A stretch of DNA of 64,000 nucleotides from Oscillospiraceae bacterium (GCA_017435565.1 JAFSEU010000017.1:46052-110051), one strand, 5' to 3'; shown: positions 9,149-17,829, counted from the first letter of the stretch. Notes: generated by a model not told the origin, from the sequence alone. Numbers and translations: made by a program.

Positions 9149-10003
9149 ATGTTCAAGGAATATTTTGAAAGCAACAAAACACAAATTCTCCCTTCCCTAG
9201 CGGCAATACTTGCATTTGCGGTTTTGGCCAAAATCGGCGGCTGTAAATGGCTGTTTGTTGTCCTCGCCCTTCTCGCTTCGCTTGCCATACTTGCACTTTC
9301 GGTATATTTCGGATATAAAAAATTCAGCGACAAGCACCAGAGGCTCAAAAAAGCAATAAGCGATATAAATCGGATCCCTCAATTTGAAGGAGCAATCGAC
9401 AAGGCATATCTTGCTATTATCGACGCTGTCAAGGACGATTGCTCGCTTGCAACAAGCAAAGCCCGAAAAGAACGCAATGCGCTTTATAACTATTTTTCAG
9501 GCTGGTACGAAAACAACAGCGAAATCAGAAAAAGCGGCGACGCATTGCTGATTGATTTGAACTATAAAGCGCTTCATAATTATATGCTCGCACTGTCCGG
9601 AGGCTTTAACAGCGAGGTTGTATCCGTTGACGAAATCGTGAGAGATTGCGTTATGAAATACAATGCTCATTTTATGAACAAAAAAATCGGCGTAGGCGTG
9701 AAAAGAATCGGACTTTCCGCAAACTGCGACCCCGACGCTTTAAAATTTGTGATAGAACAGCTTCTCTGTGACTGTCTTTCACGAACAGATAAGGGCGGTG
9801 TCAAGCTTTATGCCGACAAATCCGGCGGAAACGCTTTGATTATTGAAGATTCCGCCGACAGCTCATATACATCCGAAGAACTTTTTGCCGTAAAAAACAC
9901 CGGTGTCCATACTGTTCTTGCCGTGTGCCGTGCGCTGGGAGTCAATTGCGAATCTGCAAGCCAGCCGGGAAGAACCGCCTTCAGACTTGAGTTTCCGCAA
10001 TAA
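9149..10003 (+). CDS. Membrane protein resembling a degenerate histidine kinase
   Basis: 284 aa. Two membrane helices near residues 12-52, a helical linker, a stretch NYFSGWYENN that resembles the phosphoacceptor region of BceS-like kinases (YFSxWVHEIKTP) but lacks the His, and a C-terminal region resembling an ATPase domain (FVIEQLLCDC at the N box; IIEDSAD; TGVHTVLAVC; GRTAFRLEFP). The glycines of the G boxes are mostly lost. No response regulator is adjacent. It could be a pseudokinase or scaffold; similarity was judged by eye and is moderate. Its gene follows pyrB by 30 bp with its own AAAGG site, so it may be co-transcribed. Confidence 0.6.
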   Translation: MFKEYFESNKTQILPSLAAILAFAVLAKIGGCKWLFVVLALLASLAILALSVYFGYKKFSDKHQRLKKAISDINRIPQFEGAIDKAYLAIIDAVKDDCSLATSKARKERNALYNYFSGWYENNSEIRKSGDALLIDLNYKALHNYMLALSGGFNSEVVSVDEIVRDCVMKYNAHFMNKKIGVGVKRIGLSANCDPDALKFVIEQLLCDCLSRTDKGGVKLYADKSGGNALIIEDSADSSYTSEELFAVKNTGVHTVLAVCRALGVNCESASQPGRTAFRLEFPQ

Positions 10004-10030
10004 AAACAAAAACTTAACATAACAACAAAA

Positions 10031-10068
10031 ACCGCCGAAAGCATATTACAGCTCTCGGCGGTTATTTT
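10031..10068. terminator. Bidirectional terminator between convergent genes
   Basis: ACCGCCGA (10031-10038) pairs with TCGGCGGT, with further pairing of AGC and GCT inside, followed by ATTTTAATT. It lies between convergent stops. Confidence 0.8.
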
Positions 10069-10083
10069 AATTATGTGGATATT

Positions 10084-10503
10084 TTACTTTGCCTCATAAG
10101 GAATTGCAGCAAAGAAACCGTTTGAATCGGTGTAATACTCACTGGGGTCAAGCTTGGAAAAATCATCATCGATAATGTTCGGAAGCTTTGTTCCGCACAC
10201 ACCGCAGAAAAGGTAACGCTCACTGATTTCGGCGCGGCATTTAGGGCAGACCTTGAAGCCCTTCATTGAATTGATGCCGTATTCCATCTTCTTCACCTTG
10301 ATGCGCTTTGCGTCAATTTCTTCGCAAAGCTTATCAAATGCTTCCTTGTCAACCTTTCTGGTGACATAATATTTACGTCCGATGTCAGCCAGAAGCTCGT
10401 TGATTCTTTCCTCTTCGTAAGCTATTTTTTTACGAATATTACCGATTTCGGGAAGATTTCGTGCCATATCGGCAACGCCTCGTCCGGTATCAAGCAATCC
10501 CAT
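10084..10503 (-). CDS. Coiled-coil zinc-ribbon protein
   Basis: 139 aa, function unknown. Residues 20-85 are helical and charged (probable coiled coil); a zinc ribbon follows at about 87-108 with CPKC and CGVCG. The tail is acidic. The architecture matches the 124-aa protein at 35641-36015, so the two are likely paralogues. Start has GAGGAGAGGGG upstream. Soluble, probably a cytoplasmic adaptor (inference). Confidence 0.8.
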   Translation of the reverse strand: MGLLDTGRGVADMARNLPEIGNIRKKIAYEEERINELLADIGRKYYVTRKVDKEAFDKLCEEIDAKRIKVKKMEYGINSMKGFKVCPKCRAEISERYLFCGVCGTKLPNIIDDDFSKLDPSEYYTDSNGFFAAIPYEAK

Positions 10504-10654
10504 AATTCCCCTCTCCTCTCAACACAAATAAATTCATCGCCGATTATACGCTATAACCGACACCCGTCACTGAACAGCTATATTATATCACGTCAATTGA
10601 TAACTAAAAAAGTCCGAAATAGTGAACGGTATGTAAATTAAAGAAAATCCGATT

Positions 10655-11086
10655 TTACATCGAAAGAATATCTTCCTGAGTGATAAGTCTGATATTGCCG
10701 TCACGCAAAGCCTTTGCCGCAATCTCGTTATCCTCGACGCGCAGAATTACATAAGCCATATTTTCCGTGCGGCTGATGAATGCATAAACATATTCAACGC
10801 TGATTTGCGCATCGTTAAGAACTTCAATAGCCTTTGAAAAACCGCCTGGGGTATCATCAACGCCAACACCGATTACTTCATTAACGGCAACAGCACAACC
10901 GATTTCACGCAGAACGCTGCATGCCTTATCGCAATCGGCAACAATCATTCTTAGGATTCCGAAATCTCTTGTATCAGAAACCGAAAGTGCTCTGATATCG
11001 ATATTGGCATCAGCAAGAGCCTTTGTTATGGGAAGGATCTTTCCCTGTGAATTTTCTACAAATATAGAAATCTGCTTGATAAACAT
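10655..11086 (-). CDS. Tandem ACT-domain protein
   Basis: 143 aa made of two ACT domains (about residues 3-68 and 70-140). ACT domains bind amino acids or related small ligands. Proteins of this type commonly sit beside phenylacetate-CoA ligases, as here: it is the last gene after paaK, 25 bp downstream. A regulatory role sensing an aromatic amino acid is plausible but inferred. Start ATG follows GGAGGTAAATTCT. Confidence 0.88.
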   Translation of the reverse strand: MFIKQISIFVENSQGKILPITKALADANIDIRALSVSDTRDFGILRMIVADCDKACSVLREIGCAVAVNEVIGVGVDDTPGGFSKAIEVLNDAQISVEYVYAFISRTENMAYVILRVEDNEIAAKALRDGNIRLITQEDILSM

Positions 11087-11111
11087 AGAATTTACCTCCG
11101 TTTCAAAAAAA

Positions 11112-12419
11112 TCAATCGTGCAATTTACGCTTATCTATAACACGAACAGCCTTGCCTTCGCTTCGTGCAATAGTCTTGGGAGAAACAAGATGAACCTTGG
11201 GATTAATGCCGAGTATTGTCTTGATAGCCTCAACAAGCTCGGCTTCCTTCTTCTGGATATCCTTAACTGTATCGGAGAACTGTTCTTCGGTAAGCTCAAC
11301 ATTGATATCAAGAGTATCAACATTGTTCTTGCGGTCTACCTCGATAAGATAGTTGGGAGCATAGCCCTGCTCAATAAGAACTGTTTCAATCTGTGAAGGG
11401 AACACATTTACGCCACGGATAATCAGCATATCATCACTGCGTCCCATAGGCTTGCACATTTTGATAAGAGTTCTTCCGCAAGAGCACTTTTCTCTTGTCA
11501 GCACACAGATATCTCTTGTTCTGTAACGAAGAAGCGGGAATGCTTCCTTGGTGATGCTTGTGAAAACAAGCTCGCCCTTTGAGCCTTCGGGAAGGACTTC
11601 ACCCGTATCAGGGTCGATAATTTCTGCAATAAAATGGTCTTCATTAATGTGCATACCTGTCTGCTCAGAACATTCAAAAGATACACCGGGACCGCTTGTT
11701 TCGGTAAGTCCGTAAATATCATAAGCCTTAATGCCTAACGATTTTTCAATCTCACGGCGCATTTCTTCAGTCCAGGGCTCAGCGCCGAAAATACCTGCTT
11801 TAAGCTTGATATCATCGGGAGTATAGCCCATTTCCTTCAGAGTTTCGCCGATATATGCAGCATAAGAAGGTGTGCAGCAAAGAATTGTAGATTCAAGATC
11901 CATCATAAACTGAATCTGTCTTTCGGTGTTGCCGGAAGACATCGGAAGTGTCAGACATCCAACCTTATGCGAACCGCCATCAAGACCGGCACCGCCTGTA
12001 AAAAGTCCATAACCATAGGCAACCTGACAAACATCATCCTTTGTACCGCCTGCAGCAACAATAGCTCTGGCGCAGCAATCATGCCAAAGGTCAATATCAT
12101 TTTTGGTATAAAAAGCAACAACACGCTTGCCTGTTGTGCCGCTTGTTGAATGAATTTCTGTGCATTCTGAAAGAGGCTTTGCAAGCAATCCATAAGGATA
12201 TGCCTCACGCAAATCAGCCTTTGTGAGAAACGGCAGCTTGTGCAGGTCATCTGTGGACTTGATATCATCGGGAGTAACACCCTTTTCGTCCATAAGATTC
12301 TTGTAGTAAGGCACGTTTTCATAAACATGCTTTACCTGAGCTACAAGTCGCTCATCCTGAAGCTTTTTCATGTCCTCACGGGACATACACTCGATTTCTC
12401 GATTCCAATAATTTGCCAT
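11112..12419 (-). CDS. paaK: Phenylacetate-CoA ligase family protein
   Basis: Adenylate-forming enzyme (435 aa) activating phenylacetate, or a related arylacetate, to its CoA thioester with ATP. Visible motifs are STSGTTGKRV (phosphate loop, residues 87-96), YGLTE, and the C-terminal GRSDDMLIIRGVNVFPSQIE. Start MANYWNREIE is normal for the family and has GGAGG 11 bases upstream; an upstream in-frame ATG (12464) would intrude into the preceding gene. It lies in one transcription unit with iorAB, which makes or consumes the same CoA esters. The exact aryl substrate (phenyl-, indolyl-, 4-hydroxyphenylacetate) cannot be read from sequence. Confidence 0.93.
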   Translation of the reverse strand: MANYWNREIECMSREDMKKLQDERLVAQVKHVYENVPYYKNLMDEKGVTPDDIKSTDDLHKLPFLTKADLREAYPYGLLAKPLSECTEIHSTSGTTGKRVVAFYTKNDIDLWHDCCARAIVAAGGTKDDVCQVAYGYGLFTGGAGLDGGSHKVGCLTLPMSSGNTERQIQFMMDLESTILCCTPSYAAYIGETLKEMGYTPDDIKLKAGIFGAEPWTEEMRREIEKSLGIKAYDIYGLTETSGPGVSFECSEQTGMHINEDHFIAEIIDPDTGEVLPEGSKGELVFTSITKEAFPLLRYRTRDICVLTREKCSCGRTLIKMCKPMGRSDDMLIIRGVNVFPSQIETVLIEQGYAPNYLIEVDRKNNVDTLDINVELTEEQFSDTVKDIQKKEAELVEAIKTILGINPKVHLVSPKTIARSEGKAVRVIDKRKLHD

Positions 12420-12441
12420 TTTGACAAATACCTCCGTATAT

Positions 12442-12933
12442 TTAATTTTTATGTTTTTCGACATGCAATCTCAAGCGATTTTGCAAATCGGAAATATCAT
12501 TTTTCCATTCATTAAAAATGCCTTTTGTCCTCATATCATCAGCAAGCTCACATTCACAATCAACGCCGAGAATGATATCAAGCGCATCTATTGCATCGTG
12601 CAAAATCACCCCGATATCATAATACGGCTTTTTTGACAGCAACTTTTTTCTTGAAAGCTCAAAGCCGAGCTTTTCAACAACCGTCAAATATTCGTTTTCA
12701 TATCCTTTACAATATGCCGAATAATCAACACCGCAAAGCAATGCGTCATAATAGCAGGCGCTCGCCCAAATCTGCGTTGCGATTTCGTTGTCAAGACCAT
12801 CATCGTCTTCAGCGTTGACCTCAATCGCCACAAGAAAGCACAGGTCGTGAGTGAAAAATACAGGATTCACCCCGTCTTCTGTCATTTCAAGCGTATGCTG
12901 TCTTCCAAAATTGCTTGCAAATGGCGTAATCAT
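12442..12933 (-). CDS. Hypothetical protein in the ior-paaK operon
   Basis: 163 aa, soluble, acidic at its N-terminus, mostly helical. No motif recognised. It overlaps the end of iorB by four bases (ATGA), indicating translational coupling, and ends 22 bp before paaK. Context suggests an accessory to arylacetate metabolism, but no function should be assigned. Confidence 0.75.
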   Translation of the reverse strand: MITPFASNFGRQHTLEMTEDGVNPVFFTHDLCFLVAIEVNAEDDDGLDNEIATQIWASACYYDALLCGVDYSAYCKGYENEYLTVVEKLGFELSRKKLLSKKPYYDIGVILHDAIDALDIILGVDCECELADDMRTKGIFNEWKNDISDLQNRLRLHVEKHKN

Positions 12934-13502
12934 GCGTTTCTGCCCAATTCAAAAGCTTTTTTGTTAAGCTCCAAGAATTTGGGAGGAACACATTCCTCTA
13001 AAGCCTTCTGCCATATATCATCGTCAAAGTCTGTCTGCGAAGCTAAAACGCCCATTAAAACAACGTTTGAAGCCTTGGCAGAGCCTGCCTCGCAGGCAAG
13101 AGAAAGTGCATCTACAGCGGTCATATCAATTCCCATTTTTTCAAGCTTTTCAAGAATGTTTTCGGGGTATTGTGCTGCACCTGTAATAACGGGCATAGGG
13201 TCAAGCTTTTGGGTTGATGTGATAAGTCTGCCGCCTTTTTTCAGATGAGAAATCCATCTTGCAGCCTCAAGCTGTTCAAAAGAAAGAATGATATCAGCCT
13301 GACCTTTTTCAACAATGGGAGAGTGAACCTCAGAGCCGTATCTTACATATGTAACAACGGAACCGCCACGCTGGCTCATTCCGTGAACCTCGCTGATTCT
13401 CACTTCATAACCTGCCGAAAGCAGAACATTTCCTATAATTTTTGAAGCAAGCAATGTACCCTGACCGCCCACTCCGACAATCATAATTGATTTTGTATCC
13501 AT
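12930..13502 (-). CDS. iorB: Indolepyruvate ferredoxin oxidoreductase, beta subunit
   Basis: 190 aa, the small (gamma-type) subunit of the aryl-pyruvate:ferredoxin oxidoreductase. It starts with the characteristic IMIVGVGGQGTLLASKI segment and contains GMSQRGGSVVTYVRYG. With IorA it interconverts aryl-pyruvate + CoA and aryl-acetyl-CoA + CO2, using ferredoxin. ATG 13502 follows GAGGAG; a TTG upstream at 13517 overlaps that site. It lies 19 bp after the zinc-ribbon gene and overlaps the next gene by 4 bp. Confidence 0.95.
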   Translation of the reverse strand: MDTKSIMIVGVGGQGTLLASKIIGNVLLSAGYEVRISEVHGMSQRGGSVVTYVRYGSEVHSPIVEKGQADIILSFEQLEAARWISHLKKGGRLITSTQKLDPMPVITGAAQYPENILEKLEKMGIDMTAVDALSLACEAGSAKASNVVLMGVLASQTDFDDDIWQKALEECVPPKFLELNKKAFELGRNA

Positions 13503-13521
13503 AAATTTTCTCCTCAAAATC

Positions 13522-13848
13522 CTATTCGTTTATATCACCACATCCGCAAAACGGACATTTAGGATAATCAATATCATAGCTTCTGCCACATTCTTCGCAA
13601 ACAATCTTCGGCAGAATATCAATAGATTCATCAAAATCGTCTTCTTCAATGCTGTTTTTAAAATGCGCATCAAAAAATTCAAATTTTCCGCACTGCGGAC
13701 ACATATAGATATCCGCATTCAAAGAGCCCGCAATAACATTATTCAGATGCTCAAAGAAAATTCCCGCTTCACCAAGCTGAATCTTTTCGGTTTTGACATA
13801 CTGCATCGGAACGCTGCAGCGCAGACAAGCTATGTTTTTTTCATCCAT
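13522..13848 (-). CDS. Small double zinc-ribbon protein
   Basis: 108 aa with three pairs of cysteines: CLRC near residue 9, CPQC near 51, then CEEC near 84 and CPFC near 97. The first two pairs could form one zinc ribbon and the last two a second. The central part is acidic. Function unknown. It sits between iorA and iorB, 11 bp after iorA, and its ribosome site AAGGTG lies over the iorA stop. Confidence 0.75.
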   Translation of the reverse strand: MDEKNIACLRCSVPMQYVKTEKIQLGEAGIFFEHLNNVIAGSLNADIYMCPQCGKFEFFDAHFKNSIEEDDFDESIDILPKIVCEECGRSYDIDYPKCPFCGCGDINE

Positions 13849-13859
13849 ATAATTACACC

Positions 13860-15590
13860 TTATTCGCAGATTGCATCAAACTTGCAAAGCTCTTTGCAGA
13901 TACCGCAGCCTACGCACTGTGTGCCGTCAATAACAGCCTTGCCGTTCTTGATAGAAATTGCGGGACATCCGAGCTTCATGCACATTTTGCAGGTTCTGCA
14001 CTTATCGCTGTCTACTTTAAGAGGTGCGTTGTGCTTCACATATTTCAAAAGCGCACAGGGACGGCGTGAAATGATAACCGAAGGTTCTGCAATTGCAACT
14101 TCTTCCCTTACAGCTTCTTCTGTCTGAGCCAGATTGTAAGGATCCACAACTCTTACTCTGTTAATGCCCACAGCCTTGCACAAATCTTCAAGCCAAACCT
14201 TTGCGGCAACATCACCCTTGAGGTTTTTGCCCGTTGTGGGATTCTGCTGGTGGCCTGTCATACCTGTAATTGAGTTATCAAGAATAATTACTGTAGAATT
14301 TGTTGCGTTGTAGGCAATATTTACAAGGCCTGTAATACCGCTGTGCATAAATGTGGAATCACCGATTACAGCAACCGAAGTCTTCTCGCTTTGTTCTTTT
14401 CTCACCTTATTAAATCCGTGAAGTGCAGAAATCGAAGCACCCATACAGATTGTTGTATCCATAGCGGAAAGAGGTGCGCTTGCGCCGAGAGTATAGCAGC
14501 CGATATCACCCGAAACTGTAAGCTTTAACTTTGAAAGCACATAGAACAGACCTCTGTGAGGACATCCTGCGCACATAACAGGCGGTCTTACGGGAACATT
14601 TTCGCCGAAATCATCATATTCAACTTCCTTGCCAAGAAGCTTGCTTGCTATAATTGAAGGTGAAAGCTCACCGATAAGCCCGAAAATTTCTTTTCCGACA
14701 ATGTCAAGTCCAAGAGCTTTACAATGATTTTCGATGATACCATCAAGCTCTTCAATAACATAAACCTTTTTGTGCTTTGCACAGAAATCCTTGAAAATCT
14801 CAACGGGAAGCGGATTTACGATACCGAGCTTGAGATATGAAACATCATTTCCCAAAGCTTCTTTAGCATATTCATATGCAGCGCCCGATGTAATCACACC
14901 GATTTCATCGCTGTTGTATTCAACTTTGTTAAGGTCACAGTTTTCAGCAAATGCAGCAATATCAGCCATGCGCTGTTCAACAAAAACGTGGCGGCCCTTT
15001 GCGTTTGCGGGCATCATTACATATTTTGCGGGATTCTTAACATATTCCTTGATTTCTACCTGCTCTCTTTCGCAAAGCTCAACACTGTTCTGCGAATGAG
15101 CAACTCTTGTTGAAAGTCTGACAATAACAGGGGTATCAAACTGTTCGGAAAGCTCGAATGCACGCTTTACAAAATCCTTGCATTCAACAGAGTTTGAAGG
15201 CTCAACCATCATAACCTTTGATGCGATTGCGTGATGGCGTGAATCCTGCTCGTTCTGAGAAGAGTGCATTCCGGGGTCATCGGCAACGCCGATAACAAGT
15301 CCGCCGTTAACGCCTGTATAAGATACAGTATAAAGTGGGTCTGCGGCAACGTTGAGACCAACGTGCTTCATGGCACAGAAAGACCTTGCGCCTGCAATTG
15401 ACGCACCGATTGCAACTTCCATTGCAACCTTTTCGTTGGGTGCCCACTCAGCATAAACCTCATCATACTTTGCGACAAATTCGGTAATTTCGGTAGAAGG
15501 TGTTCCGGGATAGCTTGACGCAAGATTGCAGCCGGCTTCATAAAGACCTCTGGCAAACGCCTCGTTACCAATCATAAGTTTCTTGTTCAA
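13860..15590 (-). CDS. iorA: Indolepyruvate ferredoxin oxidoreductase, alpha subunit
   Basis: 576 aa, thiamine-diphosphate enzyme of aryl-pyruvate oxidation or, in reverse, reductive carboxylation of aryl-acetyl-CoA. N-terminal pyrimidine-binding domain (EAFARGLYEAG; YPGTPSTEI), middle domain, then the ThDP site (GDIGCYTLG; VIGDSTFMHSG; DNSITGMTGH). The last 55 residues are a two-cluster ferredoxin domain with CRTCKMC and CVGCGICKELC. Starts at TTG 15590. It is the first gene of the operon; a promoter with a palindrome in its spacer and a terminator-like hairpin precede it. Confidence 0.95.
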   Translation of the reverse strand: MNKKLMIGNEAFARGLYEAGCNLASSYPGTPSTEITEFVAKYDEVYAEWAPNEKVAMEVAIGASIAGARSFCAMKHVGLNVAADPLYTVSYTGVNGGLVIGVADDPGMHSSQNEQDSRHHAIASKVMMVEPSNSVECKDFVKRAFELSEQFDTPVIVRLSTRVAHSQNSVELCEREQVEIKEYVKNPAKYVMMPANAKGRHVFVEQRMADIAAFAENCDLNKVEYNSDEIGVITSGAAYEYAKEALGNDVSYLKLGIVNPLPVEIFKDFCAKHKKVYVIEELDGIIENHCKALGLDIVGKEIFGLIGELSPSIIASKLLGKEVEYDDFGENVPVRPPVMCAGCPHRGLFYVLSKLKLTVSGDIGCYTLGASAPLSAMDTTICMGASISALHGFNKVRKEQSEKTSVAVIGDSTFMHSGITGLVNIAYNATNSTVIILDNSITGMTGHQQNPTTGKNLKGDVAAKVWLEDLCKAVGINRVRVVDPYNLAQTEEAVREEVAIAEPSVIISRRPCALLKYVKHNAPLKVDSDKCRTCKMCMKLGCPAISIKNGKAVIDGTQCVGCGICKELCKFDAICE

Positions 15591-15611
15591 TATATTTTCC
15601 GTCCTTTCGGG

Positions 15612-15645
15612 TAAAAAATGCGGCAGTTAAAAATTTGTTGCCGCA
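15612..15645 (-). terminator. Leader terminator-like hairpin before iorA (possible attenuator)
   Basis: On the minus strand, TGCGGCA (15645-15639), a 13-nt loop and TGCCGCA (15625-15619), then a run of six T (15618-15613). It lies about 35 bases after the predicted transcription start and 22 bases before the iorA start codon, with no gene ending between, so it looks like a leader terminator. Confidence 0.6.
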
Positions 15646-15686
15646 GTATATGCAATTCAAAACAAATCTGAAAATACACCTTTACC

Positions 15687-15715
15687 ATTATAGCAAATTA
15701 TTTGCTAAATGAAAA
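15687..15715 (-). promoter_or_regulatory. iorA operon promoter with 17-bp palindrome
   Basis: On the minus strand, TTTTCA (15715-15710), a 17-nt spacer and TGC-TATAAT (-10 at 15692-15687). A perfect palindrome, TAGCAAAT-T-ATTTGCTA (15691-15707), fills the spacer and overlaps the -10 box: the position expected of a repressor operator. The regulator is unknown. Confidence 0.65.
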
Positions 15716-15746
15716 GAGGGAGAACAAAATTTCATTAAAACTGCAC

Positions 15747-15778
15747 AAAAAAAGCGACCCACTTTTTACAGTGGGCCG
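15747..15778 (-). terminator. Intrinsic terminator of the aquaporin gene
   Basis: Minus-strand hairpin with 9-bp arms (15778-15770 with 15763-15755, one G-U pair), a 6-nt loop and seven T. Confidence 0.85.
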
Positions 15779-15803
15779 ATTTGTTGAACTTTTTGTTGAA
15801 AAA

Positions 15804-16508
15804 TCACTTAGCGTTTGTCTTAGCATCGCTTGAGGAGAGGAACTTGTAGACAAAAGCCGCAAGTGCCGCACCAACGAGGGGAGCAAGAATAAATACCCAT
15901 ACCTGCTTCAACGCTTCGTTGTCAACAAGTGCGCTCCATACAAACGCAGGTCCAAAGCTTCTTGCAGGATTTACGGATGTGCCTGTAAGGGGCAGACCGA
16001 ACAGATGCACAAGTGTGAGCGAAAGACCGATAACAATACCGCTTACAGCGTTATTTTCAGTCTTGCTTGTAACGCCGATAATAGCAATTACAAAAACGAA
16101 TGTAAGAAGAATTTCGGCAATAAACGCACCCGATGCGCTTATTGCAACATTGGAGTTTACGCCGTAGCCGTTTGTTCCGAGTCCATGAAGGGCAAAATAA
16201 TCGGGCGCAATGGAATAAAGCGTTGCGGCACCTGCAATTGCACCGAGGAACTGCGCAGCAATATATCCTATAAAATCAACAGGGTTGAGCTTTTTGAGAA
16301 TGAGCATCGCAAGCGAAACCGCAGGGTTGATGTGGCAGCCCGAAACATTGCCGATTGAATATGCCATTGCAACGATAACAAGACCGAATGCAAGCGCTAT
16401 TCCGACATAGCCTGTGCCCAACCCATTTGTTGCAGCAACGCCGCAGGCAAACAGAACAAGAACAAATGTGCCGATAAACTCAGCTAAGTATTTTTTAATG
16501 CTTTCCAT
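15804..16508 (-). CDS. Aquaporin (MIP family)
   Basis: 234 aa, six membrane helices and two half-helices carrying HINPAVS and TSVNPARS. The Arg after the second NPA and the overall length favour a water channel of the AqpZ type over a glycerol facilitator, which usually has NPARD and a longer chain; this assignment is inference. The start has GGAGG upstream. Monocistronic: a weak promoter (TTGCAA-17-TAATAT) precedes and a strong terminator follows. Confidence 0.92.
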   Translation of the reverse strand: MESIKKYLAEFIGTFVLVLFACGVAATNGLGTGYVGIALAFGLVIVAMAYSIGNVSGCHINPAVSLAMLILKKLNPVDFIGYIAAQFLGAIAGAATLYSIAPDYFALHGLGTNGYGVNSNVAISASGAFIAEILLTFVFVIAIIGVTSKTENNAVSGIVIGLSLTLVHLFGLPLTGTSVNPARSFGPAFVWSALVDNEALKQVWVFILAPLVGAALAAFVYKFLSSSDAKTNAK

Positions 16509-16606
16509 AAAATTTCCCTCCGCAAAAAATAATGTATTTATATATTAACATATAAAGGTAAATTTTGCAAGGGGATATTTTCACATACTCAGGTAAATTC
16601 GGAACG

Positions 16607-17566
16607 TTAAACCTTGCTAAATCCCAAATAATGTTTTTTCCCATCGTACTGTTTAAACATAAGAGCAATTGTATCGCCAATGCTTAGACTGTCATAGTTA
16701 ATACGATTTATCTTCAATTCTTCCTGACTGCCGTTTTCATAGCGTATAGTTATGTAATAGCTGTAGTGCTGTTTAACCTTTGTTTTGATATCTACCTGCC
16801 CGTATAGGCCGTACATAGTGGGGTCAGGCATGCTTTTACTTTCAATTGTTGTTCCCGTGTTCACTATCCGTCGATTGATTACAGTTGCATTAAATGTAAT
16901 GATAGGCGCTGAATCTTTTTTTCTTCTTTTCCTTACACTTCCCAATGCTGCCGAATACAGAAGTAACATAAACAACGTTAAAACACCACAAGAGGCAGTA
17001 ATTGCATACCAGTTTCCAGTGGCGATAACACCGACTAACGGCACAGCAAAACACAAAGAACCGATACCCATATAAACTGCCATTTTTTCTTTATCTTCAT
17101 CAATCAGCTTTATGTCATTTTCCTCGTATACGGATTTTACAGCTTTGATAATAATCTTATAAATCAATAAAGCGACCGCACACACGATAAATAGAATAAC
17201 AAAAAAATCTGAAGTACTTATGATATCTTTTATGTTATATGCGAAATATATCAAAGGCAAAAATATTAAAAGTAGCGCTGCAATAGCAACTATTCTAACT
17301 ACTTTAATTTTATTTGCGCTGCCTTCCGAAGCTTTTTCCGATTTTATCCTTATTCTACGTAATATAAACGATGCTGCAAGTGAATAGTAGAATATAAATG
17401 CCAGCACTAAAGCTGCCATTAAGAAAATGGCTACTGATATTTCTTTTATTTCACCTTGCAATATCGAATTGACAATTACATAAATAGGCATAGAATATAT
17501 ACACACAGTTGCAATTAAAATTAAAACTGTCACCTTAATCTTATCGCTGAGTTTTGCATCTTCCAA
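16607..17566 (-). CDS. Membrane protein, C-terminal part of a frameshifted gene
   Basis: 319 residues from a TTG that has no ribosome site; the frame is open further upstream to near 17623. About eight membrane helices, then a soluble C-terminal domain of about 100 residues (VNTGTTIES..., YYITIRYENGSQEEL, ...GKKHYLGF). Family not recognised. The upstream part of this frame (ESALYELEDAKLSDK) reads like protein, whereas the end of the overlapping 90-residue frame does not, so the two frames look like one gene of about 398 aa broken at an A8 tract (17610-17617). Confidence 0.7.
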   Translation of the reverse strand: MEDAKLSDKIKVTVLILIATVCIYSMPIYVIVNSILQGEIKEISVAIFLMAALVLAFIFYYSLAASFILRRIRIKSEKASEGSANKIKVVRIVAIAALLLIFLPLIYFAYNIKDIISTSDFFVILFIVCAVALLIYKIIIKAVKSVYEENDIKLIDEDKEKMAVYMGIGSLCFAVPLVGVIATGNWYAITASCGVLTLFMLLLYSAALGSVRKRRKKDSAPIITFNATVINRRIVNTGTTIESKSMPDPTMYGLYGQVDIKTKVKQHYSYYITIRYENGSQEELKINRINYDSLSIGDTIALMFKQYDGKKHYLGFSKV

Positions 17567-17802
17567 TTCATATAGAGCTGATTCAACAACAGGAAAATAA
17601 ATCGATACAAAAAAAAGTTATAAATAATATGATGTAATATTGCTATATATATCCCACCAAACAAAAATGTTAATGTTGTCTCAAATATGTCCAACGTATT
17701 TTTTTTACCTAAAAACTCTTCAAACAGTAACGGAACCGCCGGAGAATACAACATAATTACAGAAATTGCAACAATAATCTTTACTACCTTCATTTTATTC
17801 AT
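17530..17802 (-). CDS. Membrane protein, N-terminal part of the same frameshifted gene
   Basis: 90 residues with two membrane helices, started by an ATG seven bases after GGAGG. It overlaps the following frame by 37 bp. Adding one base to the run of eight T (minus strand, 17617-17610) joins it in frame to the downstream coding region and gives one protein of about 398 residues. Whether the shift is a sequencing error, a mutation or a slippery switch cannot be told here. A near-perfect promoter lies 50 bp upstream, divergent from an XRE regulator. Confidence 0.65.
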   Translation of the reverse strand: MNKMKVVKIIVAISVIMLYSPAVPLLFEEFLGKKNTLDIFETTLTFLFGGIYIAILHHIIYNFFLYRFIFLLLNQLYMNWKMQNSAIRLR

Positions 17803-17829
17803 CGTTGAACCTCCAAATCAATATTTTAC

